64,000 nucleotides of DNA from Paracoccus sp. S-4012 (GTDB taxonomy: Bacteria > Pseudomonadota > Alphaproteobacteria > Rhodobacterales > Rhodobacteraceae), in assembly GCF_009674885.1 (NCBI RefSeq), contig NZ_WKKA01000003.1, forward strand, positions 244,352 through 308,351. The letters are read 5' to 3'. Made by a program: the position numbers and the translations under genes. Below the pieces are notes generated by a model, which saw only the letters and a program-made list of their open reading frames with translations, searched no databases and was not told where the DNA came from. Of this stretch, positions 43,635 through 52,275 are shown piece after piece (position 1 is the stretch's first letter; every line of letters begins with the position of its first letter).

Positions 43635-45512
43635 ATGACCGTCTTCCGCGCCGCCGCGCCGTTCCTCCTGACGCTTCTTCTCGGCGCGCAGGCATCGGCG
43701 CAGACCGCACCGGCCGACAGCCCGGCCGAGGCCACCATCACCGCCCACGGCATCTCGGTCTTCGACGACCTCGCGCTGCCGCCCGACTTCCCGCATCTGG
43801 CCTATGTCAACCCCGACGCCCCGAAGGGCGGCGAGATCAGCGAATGGACCGCCGGCGGGTTCGACAGCTACAACCCCTATACCATCAAGGGCCGGGCCGC
43901 GGCGCTCTCGACCATGATGCTGGAGAGCCTGCTGACCGGCACCGCGGACGAGGTCGGCGCGGCCTATTGCCTGCTCTGCGAGAGCCTCGAATACCCCGAA
44001 AGCCGCGACTGGGTGATCTTCACGCTCAGGCCCGAGGCGCGGTTCTCGGACGGCACGCCCGTCACCGCGCAGGACGTGCTGTTCTCCTACGAGCAGTTGC
44101 GCGACAAGGGGTTGTCCTCGTTTCGAACGGTGATCGCGCAGCAGGTGGCCTCGGCCGACGCGCTGGACGAGCGGCGCATCCGCTTCACCTTCACCCCCGA
44201 CTACCCGCGCCGCGACGTGATCCAGTCGGTCGGCGGGCTGCCGGTCTTCTCGCAGGCGGATTTCGAGGTGCAGGGGCGCGATCTCGGCGACAGCTCGAAC
44301 ACGCCCTACATCGGCTCCGGCCCATATGTCTTCGACCGCGCCGATATCGGCCGCACGGTCAGCTACCGCCGCAATCCCGACTACTGGGGCGCGACGCTGC
44401 CGATCAATGTCGGGCGGCACAACTTCGACCGCATCCGCATCGAGTATTTCGGCGACTACGAAACCGCCTTCGAGGCCTTCAAGGCCGGCGAATACACCTT
44501 CCGCAACGAGGCGAGCTCGATCATCTGGGCCACGCGCTACGACTTTCCGGCCTTCCAGAACGGCTGGGTGGTGCGCGAGGAACTGCGCAACGGCAACGTC
44601 GCCTCGGGCCAGTCCTGGGCCATCAACCTGCGCCGCCCGGATTTCCAGGACATCCGCGTGCGCGAGGCGATCGGGCTGATGTTCAACTTCGAATGGGCCA
44701 ACAAGTCGCTGTTCTACGGCCTCTACGAGCGGGTCAATTCGATCTGGGAGAACAGCGAGCTTGCCGCGACGGGCACGCCCTCGCCCGAGGAGCGCGCGAT
44801 CCTCGAGCCGCTGGCGGCCGACCTGCCGCCCGGCATCCTCGAGGCCGAGGCGGTGATGGCGCCCACCAGCGGCGAGCGGCAGCTTGACCGCGGCAACCTG
44901 CGCCGGGCGGCGGCGCTGCTGGACGAGGCGGGATGGATCACCGGCAATGACGGGCTGCGGCGCAAGGACGGGCGCACGCTGCGGGTGGAGTTCCTCAACG
45001 ACAGCCAGACCTTTGATCGGGTGCTGAACCCCTATGTCGAGAACCTGCGCGCGCTCGGGGTGGACGCGGTCCATACCCGCGTGGACGACGCGCAATATAC
45101 CGACCGCGAGCGGCGCCACGATTTCGACCTGATCTCGCACCAGTACGGGCAGGACCTGATCCCCGGCGCGGGGTTGCAGCAGTATTTCGGCTCGGCCTCG
45201 ACCGACGACGTGTTCAATGCCGCGGGCTTGGCCAATCCGGCGATCGACCGGCTGGTCGATCTGACCGAGCGTGCGACCACGCGCGAGGAGATGACGGTGC
45301 GCACCCGCGCGCTGGACCGCGCGCTGCGTTCGCTGCGGTTCTGGGTGCCGCAGTGGTACAAGGCCGAGCACACGGTCGCCTACTGGGACATGTATGCCCA
45401 CCCGGCGGAACTGCCGCCCTATGCCCTGGGCGAGCTTGATTTCTGGTGGTTCGACGCGGATAAGGCTGCGCAACTGGAACAGGCCGGGGCGCTGCGCCAG
45501 ATCGCGCGCTAG
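43635..45512 (+). CDS. yejA: Oligopeptide ABC transporter substrate-binding protein (YejA-like)
   Basis: A 625-residue periplasmic binding protein with a Sec signal ([14 protein letters not shown]). The SBP_bac_5 fold typical of long-peptide binders is marked by [71 protein letters not shown] and [20 protein letters not shown]. The YejA subgroup transports peptides including microcin C. It is the first gene of a four-gene operon, 22 bp before the permease gene. The start is the ATG at 43635, 30 bp downstream of a promoter-like sequence. Confidence 0.9.
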   Translation: MTVFRAAAPFLLTLLLGAQASAQTAPADSPAEATITAHGISVFDDLALPPDFPHLAYVNPDAPKGGEISEWTAGGFDSYNPYTIKGRAAALSTMMLESLLTGTADEVGAAYCLLCESLEYPESRDWVIFTLRPEARFSDGTPVTAQDVLFSYEQLRDKGLSSFRTVIAQQVASADALDERRIRFTFTPDYPRRDVIQSVGGLPVFSQADFEVQGRDLGDSSNTPYIGSGPYVFDRADIGRTVSYRRNPDYWGATLPINVGRHNFDRIRIEYFGDYETAFEAFKAGEYTFRNEASSIIWATRYDFPAFQNGWVVREELRNGNVASGQSWAINLRRPDFQDIRVREAIGLMFNFEWANKSLFYGLYERVNSIWENSELAATGTPSPEERAILEPLAADLPPGILEAEAVMAPTSGERQLDRGNLRRAAALLDEAGWITGNDGLRRKDGRTLRVEFLNDSQTFDRVLNPYVENLRALGVDAVHTRVDDAQYTDRERRHDFDLISHQYGQDLIPGAGLQQYFGSASTDDVFNAAGLANPAIDRLVDLTERATTREEMTVRTRALDRALRSLRFWVPQWYKAEHTVAYWDMYAHPAELPPYALGELDFWWFDADKAAQLEQAGALRQIAR

Positions 45513-45534
45513 AGACGGCCGGACGGGCGGGGGA

Positions 45535-46617
45535 ATGGCAGCCTATATCCTGCGGCGCCTGCTGCTGATCGTGCCCACGCTGATCGGCATCATGCTGATC
45601 AACTTCACCCTGACCCAGTTCGTCCCCGGCGGGCCGATCGAGCAGATCGTGGCCCGCGTGCAGGGCGAGGGCGACGTCTTCCGCAACATCGCCGGGGGCG
45701 GCGACGCCGGCATGGGGGGCGGCGGCGGCATGGAGGAATACGCCGGCGCCCGCGGGTTGCCGCCCGAGTTCATCGAGGAGCTGGAGCGCGAGTTCGGCTT
45801 CGACAAGCCCCCGGTCGAGCGGTTCCTGTCGATGATGTGGGGCTACCTGCGCTTCGACTTCGGCGAGAGCTGGTTCCGCTCGATCTCGGTGGTGGATCTC
45901 GTGATCGAGAAGATGCCGGTCTCGATCTCGCTCGGCCTCTGGTCCACGCTGCTGGCCTATATCATCTCGATCCCGCTGGGCATCCGCAAGGCGGTGCGCG
46001 ACGGCAGCGGCTTCGACACCTGGACCTCGAGCGTCATCATCGTGGGCTACGCGATCCCCGGCTTCCTCTTCGCCGTCATGCTGATGGTCCTCTTTGCCGG
46101 CGGCAGCTACTGGCAGATCTTCCCGCTGCGGGGCCTGACCTCGGACAACTGGGAGACGCTGTCGCTCTGGGGCAAGGTCACCGACTATCTGTGGCACATC
46201 ACCCTGCCGGTGATCGCCTCGACCATCGCCAGCTTCGCGACGCTGACGCTGCTGACGAAGAACAGCTTTCTCGACGAGATCAACAAGCAGTATGTGATGA
46301 CCGCCCGCGCCAAGGGGCTGACGCAGCGGCGGGTGCTGTACGGCCACGTCTTCCGCAACGCCATGCTGATCGTGATCGCGGGCTTTCCGGCGATGTTCCT
46401 CGGCGTGTTCTTCGGCGCCTCGATCCTGATCGAGACGATCTTCTCGCTCGACGGACTTGGGCGGCTGGGCTTCGAGGCGGCGGTGCAGCGCGACTATCCG
46501 GTGATCTTCGGCACGCTCTACGTGTTCGGCCTGATGGGCCTGCTGGTCGGCATCCTGTCCGACCTGACCTATGTGCTGGTGGACCCGCGCATCGACTTCG
46601 AGAAGCGCGCCGGATGA
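45535..46617 (+). CDS. yejB: Oligopeptide ABC transporter permease (YejB-like)
   Basis: A 360-residue inner-membrane permease. The N-terminal helix [20 protein letters not shown] is followed by the long periplasmic insert characteristic of YejB (glycine-rich, [20 protein letters not shown]). The binding-protein-dependent transport domain has the EAA-type loop near [20 protein letters not shown] that couples to the ATPase. Five or six helices follow. The start is the ATG at 45535. It overlaps yejE by 4 bp. Confidence 0.92.
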   Translation: MAAYILRRLLLIVPTLIGIMLINFTLTQFVPGGPIEQIVARVQGEGDVFRNIAGGGDAGMGGGGGMEEYAGARGLPPEFIEELEREFGFDKPPVERFLSMMWGYLRFDFGESWFRSISVVDLVIEKMPVSISLGLWSTLLAYIISIPLGIRKAVRDGSGFDTWTSSVIIVGYAIPGFLFAVMLMVLFAGGSYWQIFPLRGLTSDNWETLSLWGKVTDYLWHITLPVIASTIASFATLTLLTKNSFLDEINKQYVMTARAKGLTQRRVLYGHVFRNAMLIVIAGFPAMFLGVFFGASILIETIFSLDGLGRLGFEAAVQRDYPVIFGTLYVFGLMGLLVGILSDLTYVLVDPRIDFEKRAG

Positions 46618-47720
46618 GGCTCAGCCCGCTCAACCAGCGCCGCTGGCGGAACTTCCGCCGCAACTCCCGCGCCTTCTGGTCGCTGCTGCTCTTCACGGTG
46701 ATGTTCGTGCTCTCGATGTTCGCGGAGGTCATCGCCAACGACAAGCCGATCGTGGCAAGCTATCGGGGCGAGATGTTCTTCCCCGCCTACCGCTTCTACC
46801 CGGAGACGGCTTTCGGCGGCGACTTCGGCACCGAGGCGATCTACCGCGACGAGGCGGTGCAGTGCCTGATCGTCTCGGGCGGGCGCGAGGAGTGCTGGGA
46901 CGACCCAGAAGGCGTGATGGCGGAGGCGCGCGCGACCGGCACCGTCGCGGGCGAGCCGATCGAGCGCGGCTGGATGATCTGGCCGGTGATCCCCTATCAC
47001 TACCGCACCATCAACAACGTCGGCACCGCACCCTCGGCGCCGGATGCGAGTCACTGGCTCGGCACCGACGACACCGCGCGGGACGTGGCCGCGCGGGTGA
47101 TCTACGGCTTCCGCACCTCGATCCTGTTCACGCTGATCGTGACGGTGGTGGCCTCGACCCTCGGCATCGCGGCGGGGGCGGTGCAGGGGTATTTCGGCGG
47201 GCGGACCGACCTGATCTTCCAGCGGATGCTGGAGATATGGGGCTCGACGCCCTCGCTCTACGTCATCATCATCCTCTTCGCGATCCTCGGCCGCAGCTTC
47301 TGGCTGCTGGTCTTCGTCACGATCCTGTTCGGCTGGCCCGCGCTCGTCGGCGTCGTGCGGGCCGAGTTCCTGCGCGCCCGGAACTTCGAATATGTCCGCG
47401 CAGCCCGCGCGCTCGGCGTGAACGATCGCACCATCATGTTCCGCCACATCCTTCCGAACGCCATGGTGGCAACGCTGACCATGCTGCCCTTCGTCGTCAC
47501 CGGCACGATCAGCGGCCTCGCGGCGCTCGACTATCTCGGCTACGGTCTGCCCGCCTCGGCGCCCTCGCTTGGCGAGCTTGCGCTTCAGGCCAAGCAGAAC
47601 CTGCAGGCCCCGTGGCTGGGCTTCACCGCCTTCTTCACCTTCGCCATCATGCTCTCGCTGCTGGTCTTCATCTTCGAGGGAATCCGCGACGCCTTCGACC
47701 CGCGGAAGACCTTCCGGTGA
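46614..47720 (+). CDS. yejE: Oligopeptide ABC transporter permease (YejE-like)
   Basis: A 368-residue partner permease. It begins with a basic stretch and one helix ([20 protein letters not shown]). The YejE-specific periplasmic segment follows, with [17 protein letters not shown] and [18 protein letters not shown]. After that comes the transport domain, with [20 protein letters not shown] and the EAA loop in [20 protein letters not shown]. The C-terminus is [14 protein letters not shown]. Both ends overlap the neighbouring genes. Confidence 0.92.
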   Translation: MRLSPLNQRRWRNFRRNSRAFWSLLLFTVMFVLSMFAEVIANDKPIVASYRGEMFFPAYRFYPETAFGGDFGTEAIYRDEAVQCLIVSGGREECWDDPEGVMAEARATGTVAGEPIERGWMIWPVIPYHYRTINNVGTAPSAPDASHWLGTDDTARDVAARVIYGFRTSILFTLIVTVVASTLGIAAGAVQGYFGGRTDLIFQRMLEIWGSTPSLYVIIILFAILGRSFWLLVFVTILFGWPALVGVVRAEFLRARNFEYVRAARALGVNDRTIMFRHILPNAMVATLTMLPFVVTGTISGLAALDYLGYGLPASAPSLGELALQAKQNLQAPWLGFTAFFTFAIMLSLLVFIFEGIRDAFDPRKTFR

Positions 47721-49585
47721 AGGACCCCCGCGACCCCCGCCCGCGGCTTGACGGCCCCTCCGACGCCGCCGACCCGGTTGTCGCCCGCGACCCGCGCGAC
47801 CCCGCGCGAGACGAGGCGCTGACCGACCCGCGCCCGGACCCGACCGATGCGCCCGACGGCCTCGTCATGCCGCGCATCCCGGCCCCCGGCGAGGCTGCCG
47901 CGGTGCCAGCCGTGTCGCCGGCGCGAGTCCCGCCACTTGTCCGCGAGGAGCGCGCAGCCGCGCCCCTGCCGACGCCGCGGCCGGCCCCCGGCGAGGTGAT
48001 CCTCGACATTCGCGACCTCCACATCGGCTTCCGCAGCGAGGGCCGCCTCTCGCCCGCGGTCCGCGGCGTCAGCTTCACCGTCAACCGCGGCGAGACCGTG
48101 GCCCTCGTGGGCGAAAGCGGCTCGGGCAAGTCCGTCACCGCCCTTTCGACCGTGCGCCTGCTGGGCGACGCGGCCGAGACCACCGGCTCGATCCGCTACG
48201 AGGGGCGGGAGCTGATCGGCGCGCCTGAACCCCTGCTGCGGAGCATCCGCGGCAACGACATCAGCTTCATCTTCCAGGAGCCGATGACCTCACTGAACCC
48301 GCTGCACACGATCGAGAGGCAGCTGGGCGAAAGCCTCGCGGTTCATCAGGGCGTGTCCGGCGCTGCGGCCCGCGCCCGCATCCTCGAACTGCTCAACAAG
48401 GTCGGCATCCGCGATCCCGAGACGCGGCTGCAGGACTACCCCCACCAGCTTTCCGGCGGCCAGCGGCAGCGGGTGATGATCGCCATGGCGCTCGCCAACG
48501 GGCCGGAACTGCTGATCGCGGACGAGCCGACCACGGCGCTCGACGTGACGATCCAGGCGCAGATCCTCGACCTGCTGGCGGACCTGAAGCGCGCCGAAGG
48601 GCTGTCGATGCTGTTCATCAGCCACGACCTCGGCATCGTCCGCCGCATCGCCGACCGGGTCTGCGTCATGCAGGGCGGCGAGATCGTCGAGCAGGGGCCG
48701 GTGGAGCGGATCTTCGCCAGCCCCCGCCATCCCTACACGCAAAAGCTGCTGGCGGCGGAGCCGAAGGGCACCGCCGGTCCGGTCCCAGAGGGCGCGGAGG
48801 AGATCGTGGCGACCCGCGACCTCAAGGTCTGGTTTCCCATCAGGCGCGGCCTGATGCGCCGCACCGTCGGCCACATCAAGGCGGTGAACGGCGCCACGAT
48901 CAGCGTCCGCTCGGGCGAGACGCTGGGCATCGTCGGCGAGAGCGGGTCGGGCAAGACCACGCTCGCCCTCGGCATCATGCGCCTGATCGAGAGCGAGGGG
49001 CCGATCCTCTATCTCGGCCGGGACATCTCGGGCTGGCAGACGCGGCAGCTGCGCCGGTTGCGCCGCGACATGCAGATCGTGTTCCAGGATCCTTACGGCA
49101 GCCTCTCCCCGCGGATGACGGTCGAGCAGATCATCGCCGAGGGCCTCGGCGTGCACGGCGTCGAGCCGGGCAAGAACCGCCGGCAGATGGTGACGGAGAT
49201 CATGGCGGAGGTGGGCCTCGACCCGGCGACGATGGACCGCTACCCGCACGAGTTCTCGGGCGGCCAGCGACAGCGCATCGCCATCGCGCGGGCGATGATC
49301 CTGCGGCCGAAGGTGGTGGTGCTGGACGAGCCGACGAGCGCGCTCGACATGACGGTGCAGGTGCAGATCGTGGACTTGCTGCGCGAGCTGCAGCGCCGCT
49401 ACGGGCTGGCCTATCTGTTCATCAGCCACGACCTGCGGGTGATCCGGGCGATGGCGCACAAGATCATGGTCATGCGCGCCGGCGAGGTGGTGGAGCAGGG
49501 GGTCGCCTCGCAGGTCTTCGACAACCCGCAGAGCGACTACACCCGCGAGCTGATGGCGGCGGCGTTCCGCGACCATCATCGGTGA
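47717..49585 (+). CDS. yejF: Oligopeptide ABC transporter ATPase, two nucleotide-binding domains (YejF-like)
   Basis: A 622-residue double ATPase. Domain 1 has Walker A GESGSGKS, signature QLSGGQRQRVMIAMAL and Walker B LLIADEPTTALD. Domain 2 has GESGSGKT, EFSGGQRQRIAIARAM and VVVLDEPTSALD. Each domain has an oligopeptide-transporter C-terminal tail (SPRHPYTQKLL; NPQSDYTRELM). Translation from the GTG at 47717, overlapping the yejE stop, gives an unusual ~90-residue N-terminal extension very rich in Asp, Pro and Arg. A later ATG (MPRIPAPG, about residue 51) is the alternative start. Confidence 0.9.
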   Translation: MKDPRDPRPRLDGPSDAADPVVARDPRDPARDEALTDPRPDPTDAPDGLVMPRIPAPGEAAAVPAVSPARVPPLVREERAAAPLPTPRPAPGEVILDIRDLHIGFRSEGRLSPAVRGVSFTVNRGETVALVGESGSGKSVTALSTVRLLGDAAETTGSIRYEGRELIGAPEPLLRSIRGNDISFIFQEPMTSLNPLHTIERQLGESLAVHQGVSGAAARARILELLNKVGIRDPETRLQDYPHQLSGGQRQRVMIAMALANGPELLIADEPTTALDVTIQAQILDLLADLKRAEGLSMLFISHDLGIVRRIADRVCVMQGGEIVEQGPVERIFASPRHPYTQKLLAAEPKGTAGPVPEGAEEIVATRDLKVWFPIRRGLMRRTVGHIKAVNGATISVRSGETLGIVGESGSGKTTLALGIMRLIESEGPILYLGRDISGWQTRQLRRLRRDMQIVFQDPYGSLSPRMTVEQIIAEGLGVHGVEPGKNRRQMVTEIMAEVGLDPATMDRYPHEFSGGQRQRIAIARAMILRPKVVVLDEPTSALDMTVQVQIVDLLRELQRRYGLAYLFISHDLRVIRAMAHKIMVMRAGEVVEQGVASQVFDNPQSDYTRELMAAAFRDHHR

Positions 49586-49613
49586 GGGGGAGCGGCACCC
49601 GGCGTGGCCGGTG

Positions 49614-49667
49614 CTTGGAAAACCACGCACCCTACGCGTCCCGTAGCGTGCGTGCTCCGCGCGCACC
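49614..49667 (-). repeat. Paired-hairpin palindromic repeat, copy 2 (inverted)
   Basis: Read on the minus strand: GGTGCGCG-CGGAG-CACGCACG, CTACGGGACGCGTAG, then GGTGCGTGGTTTTCC. It shares GCGGAGCACGCAC and GTAGGGTGCGTGGTTT with copy 3. The outer arm of the second hairpin is eroded. Confidence 0.7.
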
Positions 49668-49697
49668 ATGTCCCGGCGATCGCGACCGCGTGACTCC

Positions 49698-50927
49698 ATG
49701 AAGATCCTCTTCGTCCACCAGAACTTCCCCGGCCAGTTCCCGCATCTCGCCCCGGCCCTCGCCGCCCGCGGCCACGAGGTGCTGGCGCTCACCGACGAAC
49801 ACAACCGCCGCCCGAGCCCGATCAAGACCGTCCGCTACAAGGCCCCGCCCGAGAAGATCGCCCTCTCGCATCCGCCGGGCGGAACCTATGCCGAGATGAG
49901 CGCCCGCGGCCTTCAGGCGGCCCGCGCCGCGCGGGTGCTGCGCGACCGGCACGGCTTCTCGCCCGACCTGATCCTAGGCCACTCCGGCTGGGGCGAGACG
50001 CTGTTTCTCAAGGAGGTGTGGCCGGAGGCGCGGCTGGCGATCTATGCGGAACTCCTCTACCGCACCCGCGGCCAGGACGTCGGCTTCGACCCCGAGTTCG
50101 GCAGCGGCAGCGAGGATTCGCGCCTCGGCACCGTCGCCCGCTCGGCGCATCTGGTCCAGGCGATGGTGCAGGCCGACGCGGCGCTCTCGCCGACGCGCTA
50201 TCAGGCGGACAGCTTTCCGCCCGAACTGCGCGGCAAGATCACCGTGATCCATGACGGCATCGACAGCGACCGCATCCGGCCCGATCCCGCGGCCACGCTC
50301 GGGCTTCCGGGCATCCCGCACCTCACGGCGGGCGACGAGGTCCTGACCTATGTCGGCCGCTCGCTGGAACCCTATCGCGGGTTCCACATCCTGATGCGCG
50401 CGCTGCCCGGCGTCCTGGCCGCCCGGCCGAGGGCGCAAGTGGTGATCGTGGGCGGGGAAGGAACCAGCTATGGCGCCGCGCCGAAGGATGCCGAGAGTTG
50501 GAAGGCGAAGCTGCTGGCGGAGGTGGGCCAGCGAATCGACCCGAGCCGCGTCCACTTCACCGGCCGCGTCCCCTTCGATGCCTATGTCCGCCTGCTGCAG
50601 GTGAGCCGCGCGCATGCCTATCTCACCTATCCCTTCGTCCTCTCATGGTCGCTGACCGAGGCCATGGCGGCGGGCTGCCAGATCATCGCCTCCGACACCG
50701 AGCCGGTGCGCGAGGTGGTCGCGGACGGCGCCAACGGGCGCCTCGTCCCCTTCTTCGACATCCCCGCCTGGGAACGCGCGCTGATCCGCGCGCTCGACCC
50801 CGACCCCGAGGCCCCACGCCTCGGCGCCGCGGCCCGCCGGACGATCCTCGACCGCTACGACCTGAAGCGCCTCTGCCTGCCGCGCCAGATCGACTGGATC
50901 GAGGCCCTCGCCCCTTCTTCTGTCTGA
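49698..50927 (+). CDS. Family 4-type glycosyltransferase
   Basis: A 409-residue GT-B enzyme. The N-terminal domain starts MKILFVHQNFPGQFPHLAP. The C-terminal nucleotide-sugar domain has LTYVGRSLEPYRGFHILMRA, VIVGGEGTSYG, VHFTGRVPFDAYVRLLQVSR and YPFVLSWSLTEAMAAGCQII, with the EX7E-like acid pair replaced by a Ser-Leu-Thr-Glu context typical of GT4. DTEPVREVVADGANGRLVPF follows. It probably builds a surface polysaccharide or glycolipid; the acceptor is unknown. I chose the ATG at 49698; ten upstream codons are possible. It stands alone between two repeat elements. Confidence 0.87.
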   Translation: MKILFVHQNFPGQFPHLAPALAARGHEVLALTDEHNRRPSPIKTVRYKAPPEKIALSHPPGGTYAEMSARGLQAARAARVLRDRHGFSPDLILGHSGWGETLFLKEVWPEARLAIYAELLYRTRGQDVGFDPEFGSGSEDSRLGTVARSAHLVQAMVQADAALSPTRYQADSFPPELRGKITVIHDGIDSDRIRPDPAATLGLPGIPHLTAGDEVLTYVGRSLEPYRGFHILMRALPGVLAARPRAQVVIVGGEGTSYGAAPKDAESWKAKLLAEVGQRIDPSRVHFTGRVPFDAYVRLLQVSRAHAYLTYPFVLSWSLTEAMAAGCQIIASDTEPVREVVADGANGRLVPFFDIPAWERALIRALDPDPEAPRLGAAARRTILDRYDLKRLCLPRQIDWIEALAPSSV

Positions 50928-50965
50928 AAATATCCCGCGGGGGTCCGGGGGCGCCAAGCCCCCGG
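50927..50965 (+). repeat. AAATATCCC-type dispersed repeat with strong hairpin
   Basis: AAAATATCCCGCGGGGGTCC directly follows the glycosyltransferase stop and leads into the perfect stem CCGGGGGC/GCCCCCGG (50945-50952 with 50958-50965). No T-run follows. It resembles the block ending comEC at 12641-12691. Confidence 0.55.
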
Positions 50966-51080
50966 CTTCACTTCACCCCCGCTGCGGCAGCGGGGCTTGC
51001 AGGGGCCCCGCGGCTGCGCTCAAGGTATCGGCAAGCAACAGGGCCGCGCCCGACGCCGCCCCTTCCGAAAGGCCAGTCCC

Positions 51081-52250
51081 ATGCCCGTGAAAAACCGTTT
51101 CGCCGAACTGCTGCCCGAGATCACCGCCTGGCGGCGCGAGTTCCACGAGAACCCAGAGCTGCTCTACGAGGTCCACCGCACGGCCGGCCGCGTGGCGGAG
51201 CTGCTGCGCGGGTTCGGCGTGGACGAGGTGGTCGAGGGGATCGGCCGCACCGGGGTCGTCGGCGTCATCGAGGGCCGGACCGACACGAATGGCCGGGTGA
51301 TCGGGCTGCGCGCCGACATGGACGCGCTGCCGATCAGGGAGGCGACCGGGCTCGACTACGCCTCGAAGACGCCGGGCGTCATGCATGCCTGCGGGCATGA
51401 CGGGCACACGGCGATGCTGCTCGGCGCGGCGAAATACCTGGCCGAGACGCGCAACTTCGACGGCAAGGTCGTAGTGATCTTCCAGCCGGCCGAGGAGGGC
51501 GGCGCCGGCGGGCGGGCGATGGTCGAGGACGGCCTCGTGGACCGCTGGGGCATCCAGGAGTTCTACGGCATGCACAACATGCCGGGCTTCCCGGTCGGCA
51601 GCTTCGCGATCCGCGAAGGGGCAATGATGGCCGGGATGGACGAGATCAACATCACCGTGCGCGGCCGCGGCGGCCATGCCGCGAAGCCGCACGAGACCAT
51701 CGACCCGCTGGTCTGCGCGGCGCAGATCATCGTCGCGATGCAGACGGTCGTGTCGCGCAACCTCGATCCGCTGAAGAGCGGCGTCGTGTCGATCTGCGTC
51801 TGCAAGACCGACAGCACGGCGCGCAACGTGATCTCGGACGCGGTGCGCCTCGAAGGGACGATCCGCAGCCTCGACGAGGAGAGCCGGCGGCTGATGCACG
51901 ACGCCGTGCGCCGCGTGGCCGAAGGCACCGCCGCCGCCATGGGCTGCACGGTCGAGGTGGACCTGGTCGAGGGCTACCCGGTCACCGTGAACCATCCCAA
52001 GGAGACCCAGCACGCCATCGAGGCCGCGAAGGCGGTCGCGGGCGAGGTGGACACCGGGATGGAGCCGATGATGGGGGCCGAGGACTTCAGCTTCATGCTG
52101 CTCGAGCGTCCGGGCGCCTACATCTTCGTCGGCAACGGCGACACGGCGATGGTCCATCACCCGAAATACAACTTCGACGACAACGCGATCCCGGCCGGGG
52201 CGTCGTGGTTCGCCGAAATGGCCGAGCGGCGGATGCCAGCCGCCGCCTGA
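51081..52250 (+). CDS. M20-family amidohydrolase (hippurate/N-acyl-amino-acid hydrolase type)
   Basis: A 389-residue dimetal peptidase-like enzyme. Features: WRREFHENPELLYEVHRTAG, GLRADMDALPIREATGL, HACGHDGHTAMLLGAAKYL, FQPAEEGGAGGRAMVEDGL, and in the lid domain GRGGHAAKPHETIDPLV. MGAEDFSFMLLERPGAY near the C-terminus carries the last ligand region. The family removes acyl groups (acetyl, benzoyl, indole-acetyl) from amino acids; the true substrate is not evident. The start is the ATG at 51081. It is transcribed alone. Confidence 0.9.
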   Translation: MPVKNRFAELLPEITAWRREFHENPELLYEVHRTAGRVAELLRGFGVDEVVEGIGRTGVVGVIEGRTDTNGRVIGLRADMDALPIREATGLDYASKTPGVMHACGHDGHTAMLLGAAKYLAETRNFDGKVVVIFQPAEEGGAGGRAMVEDGLVDRWGIQEFYGMHNMPGFPVGSFAIREGAMMAGMDEINITVRGRGGHAAKPHETIDPLVCAAQIIVAMQTVVSRNLDPLKSGVVSICVCKTDSTARNVISDAVRLEGTIRSLDEESRRLMHDAVRRVAEGTAAAMGCTVEVDLVEGYPVTVNHPKETQHAIEAAKAVAGEVDTGMEPMMGAEDFSFMLLERPGAYIFVGNGDTAMVHHPKYNFDDNAIPAGASWFAEMAERRMPAAA

Positions 52251-52275
52251 GGCGCAGCGCCAGGCCGGGGGGGGC

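Noticed and set aside
42747..45473. 908-codon minus-strand frame over cytochrome cy and yejA
   Set aside because: Antisense shadow of two clearly identified genes.
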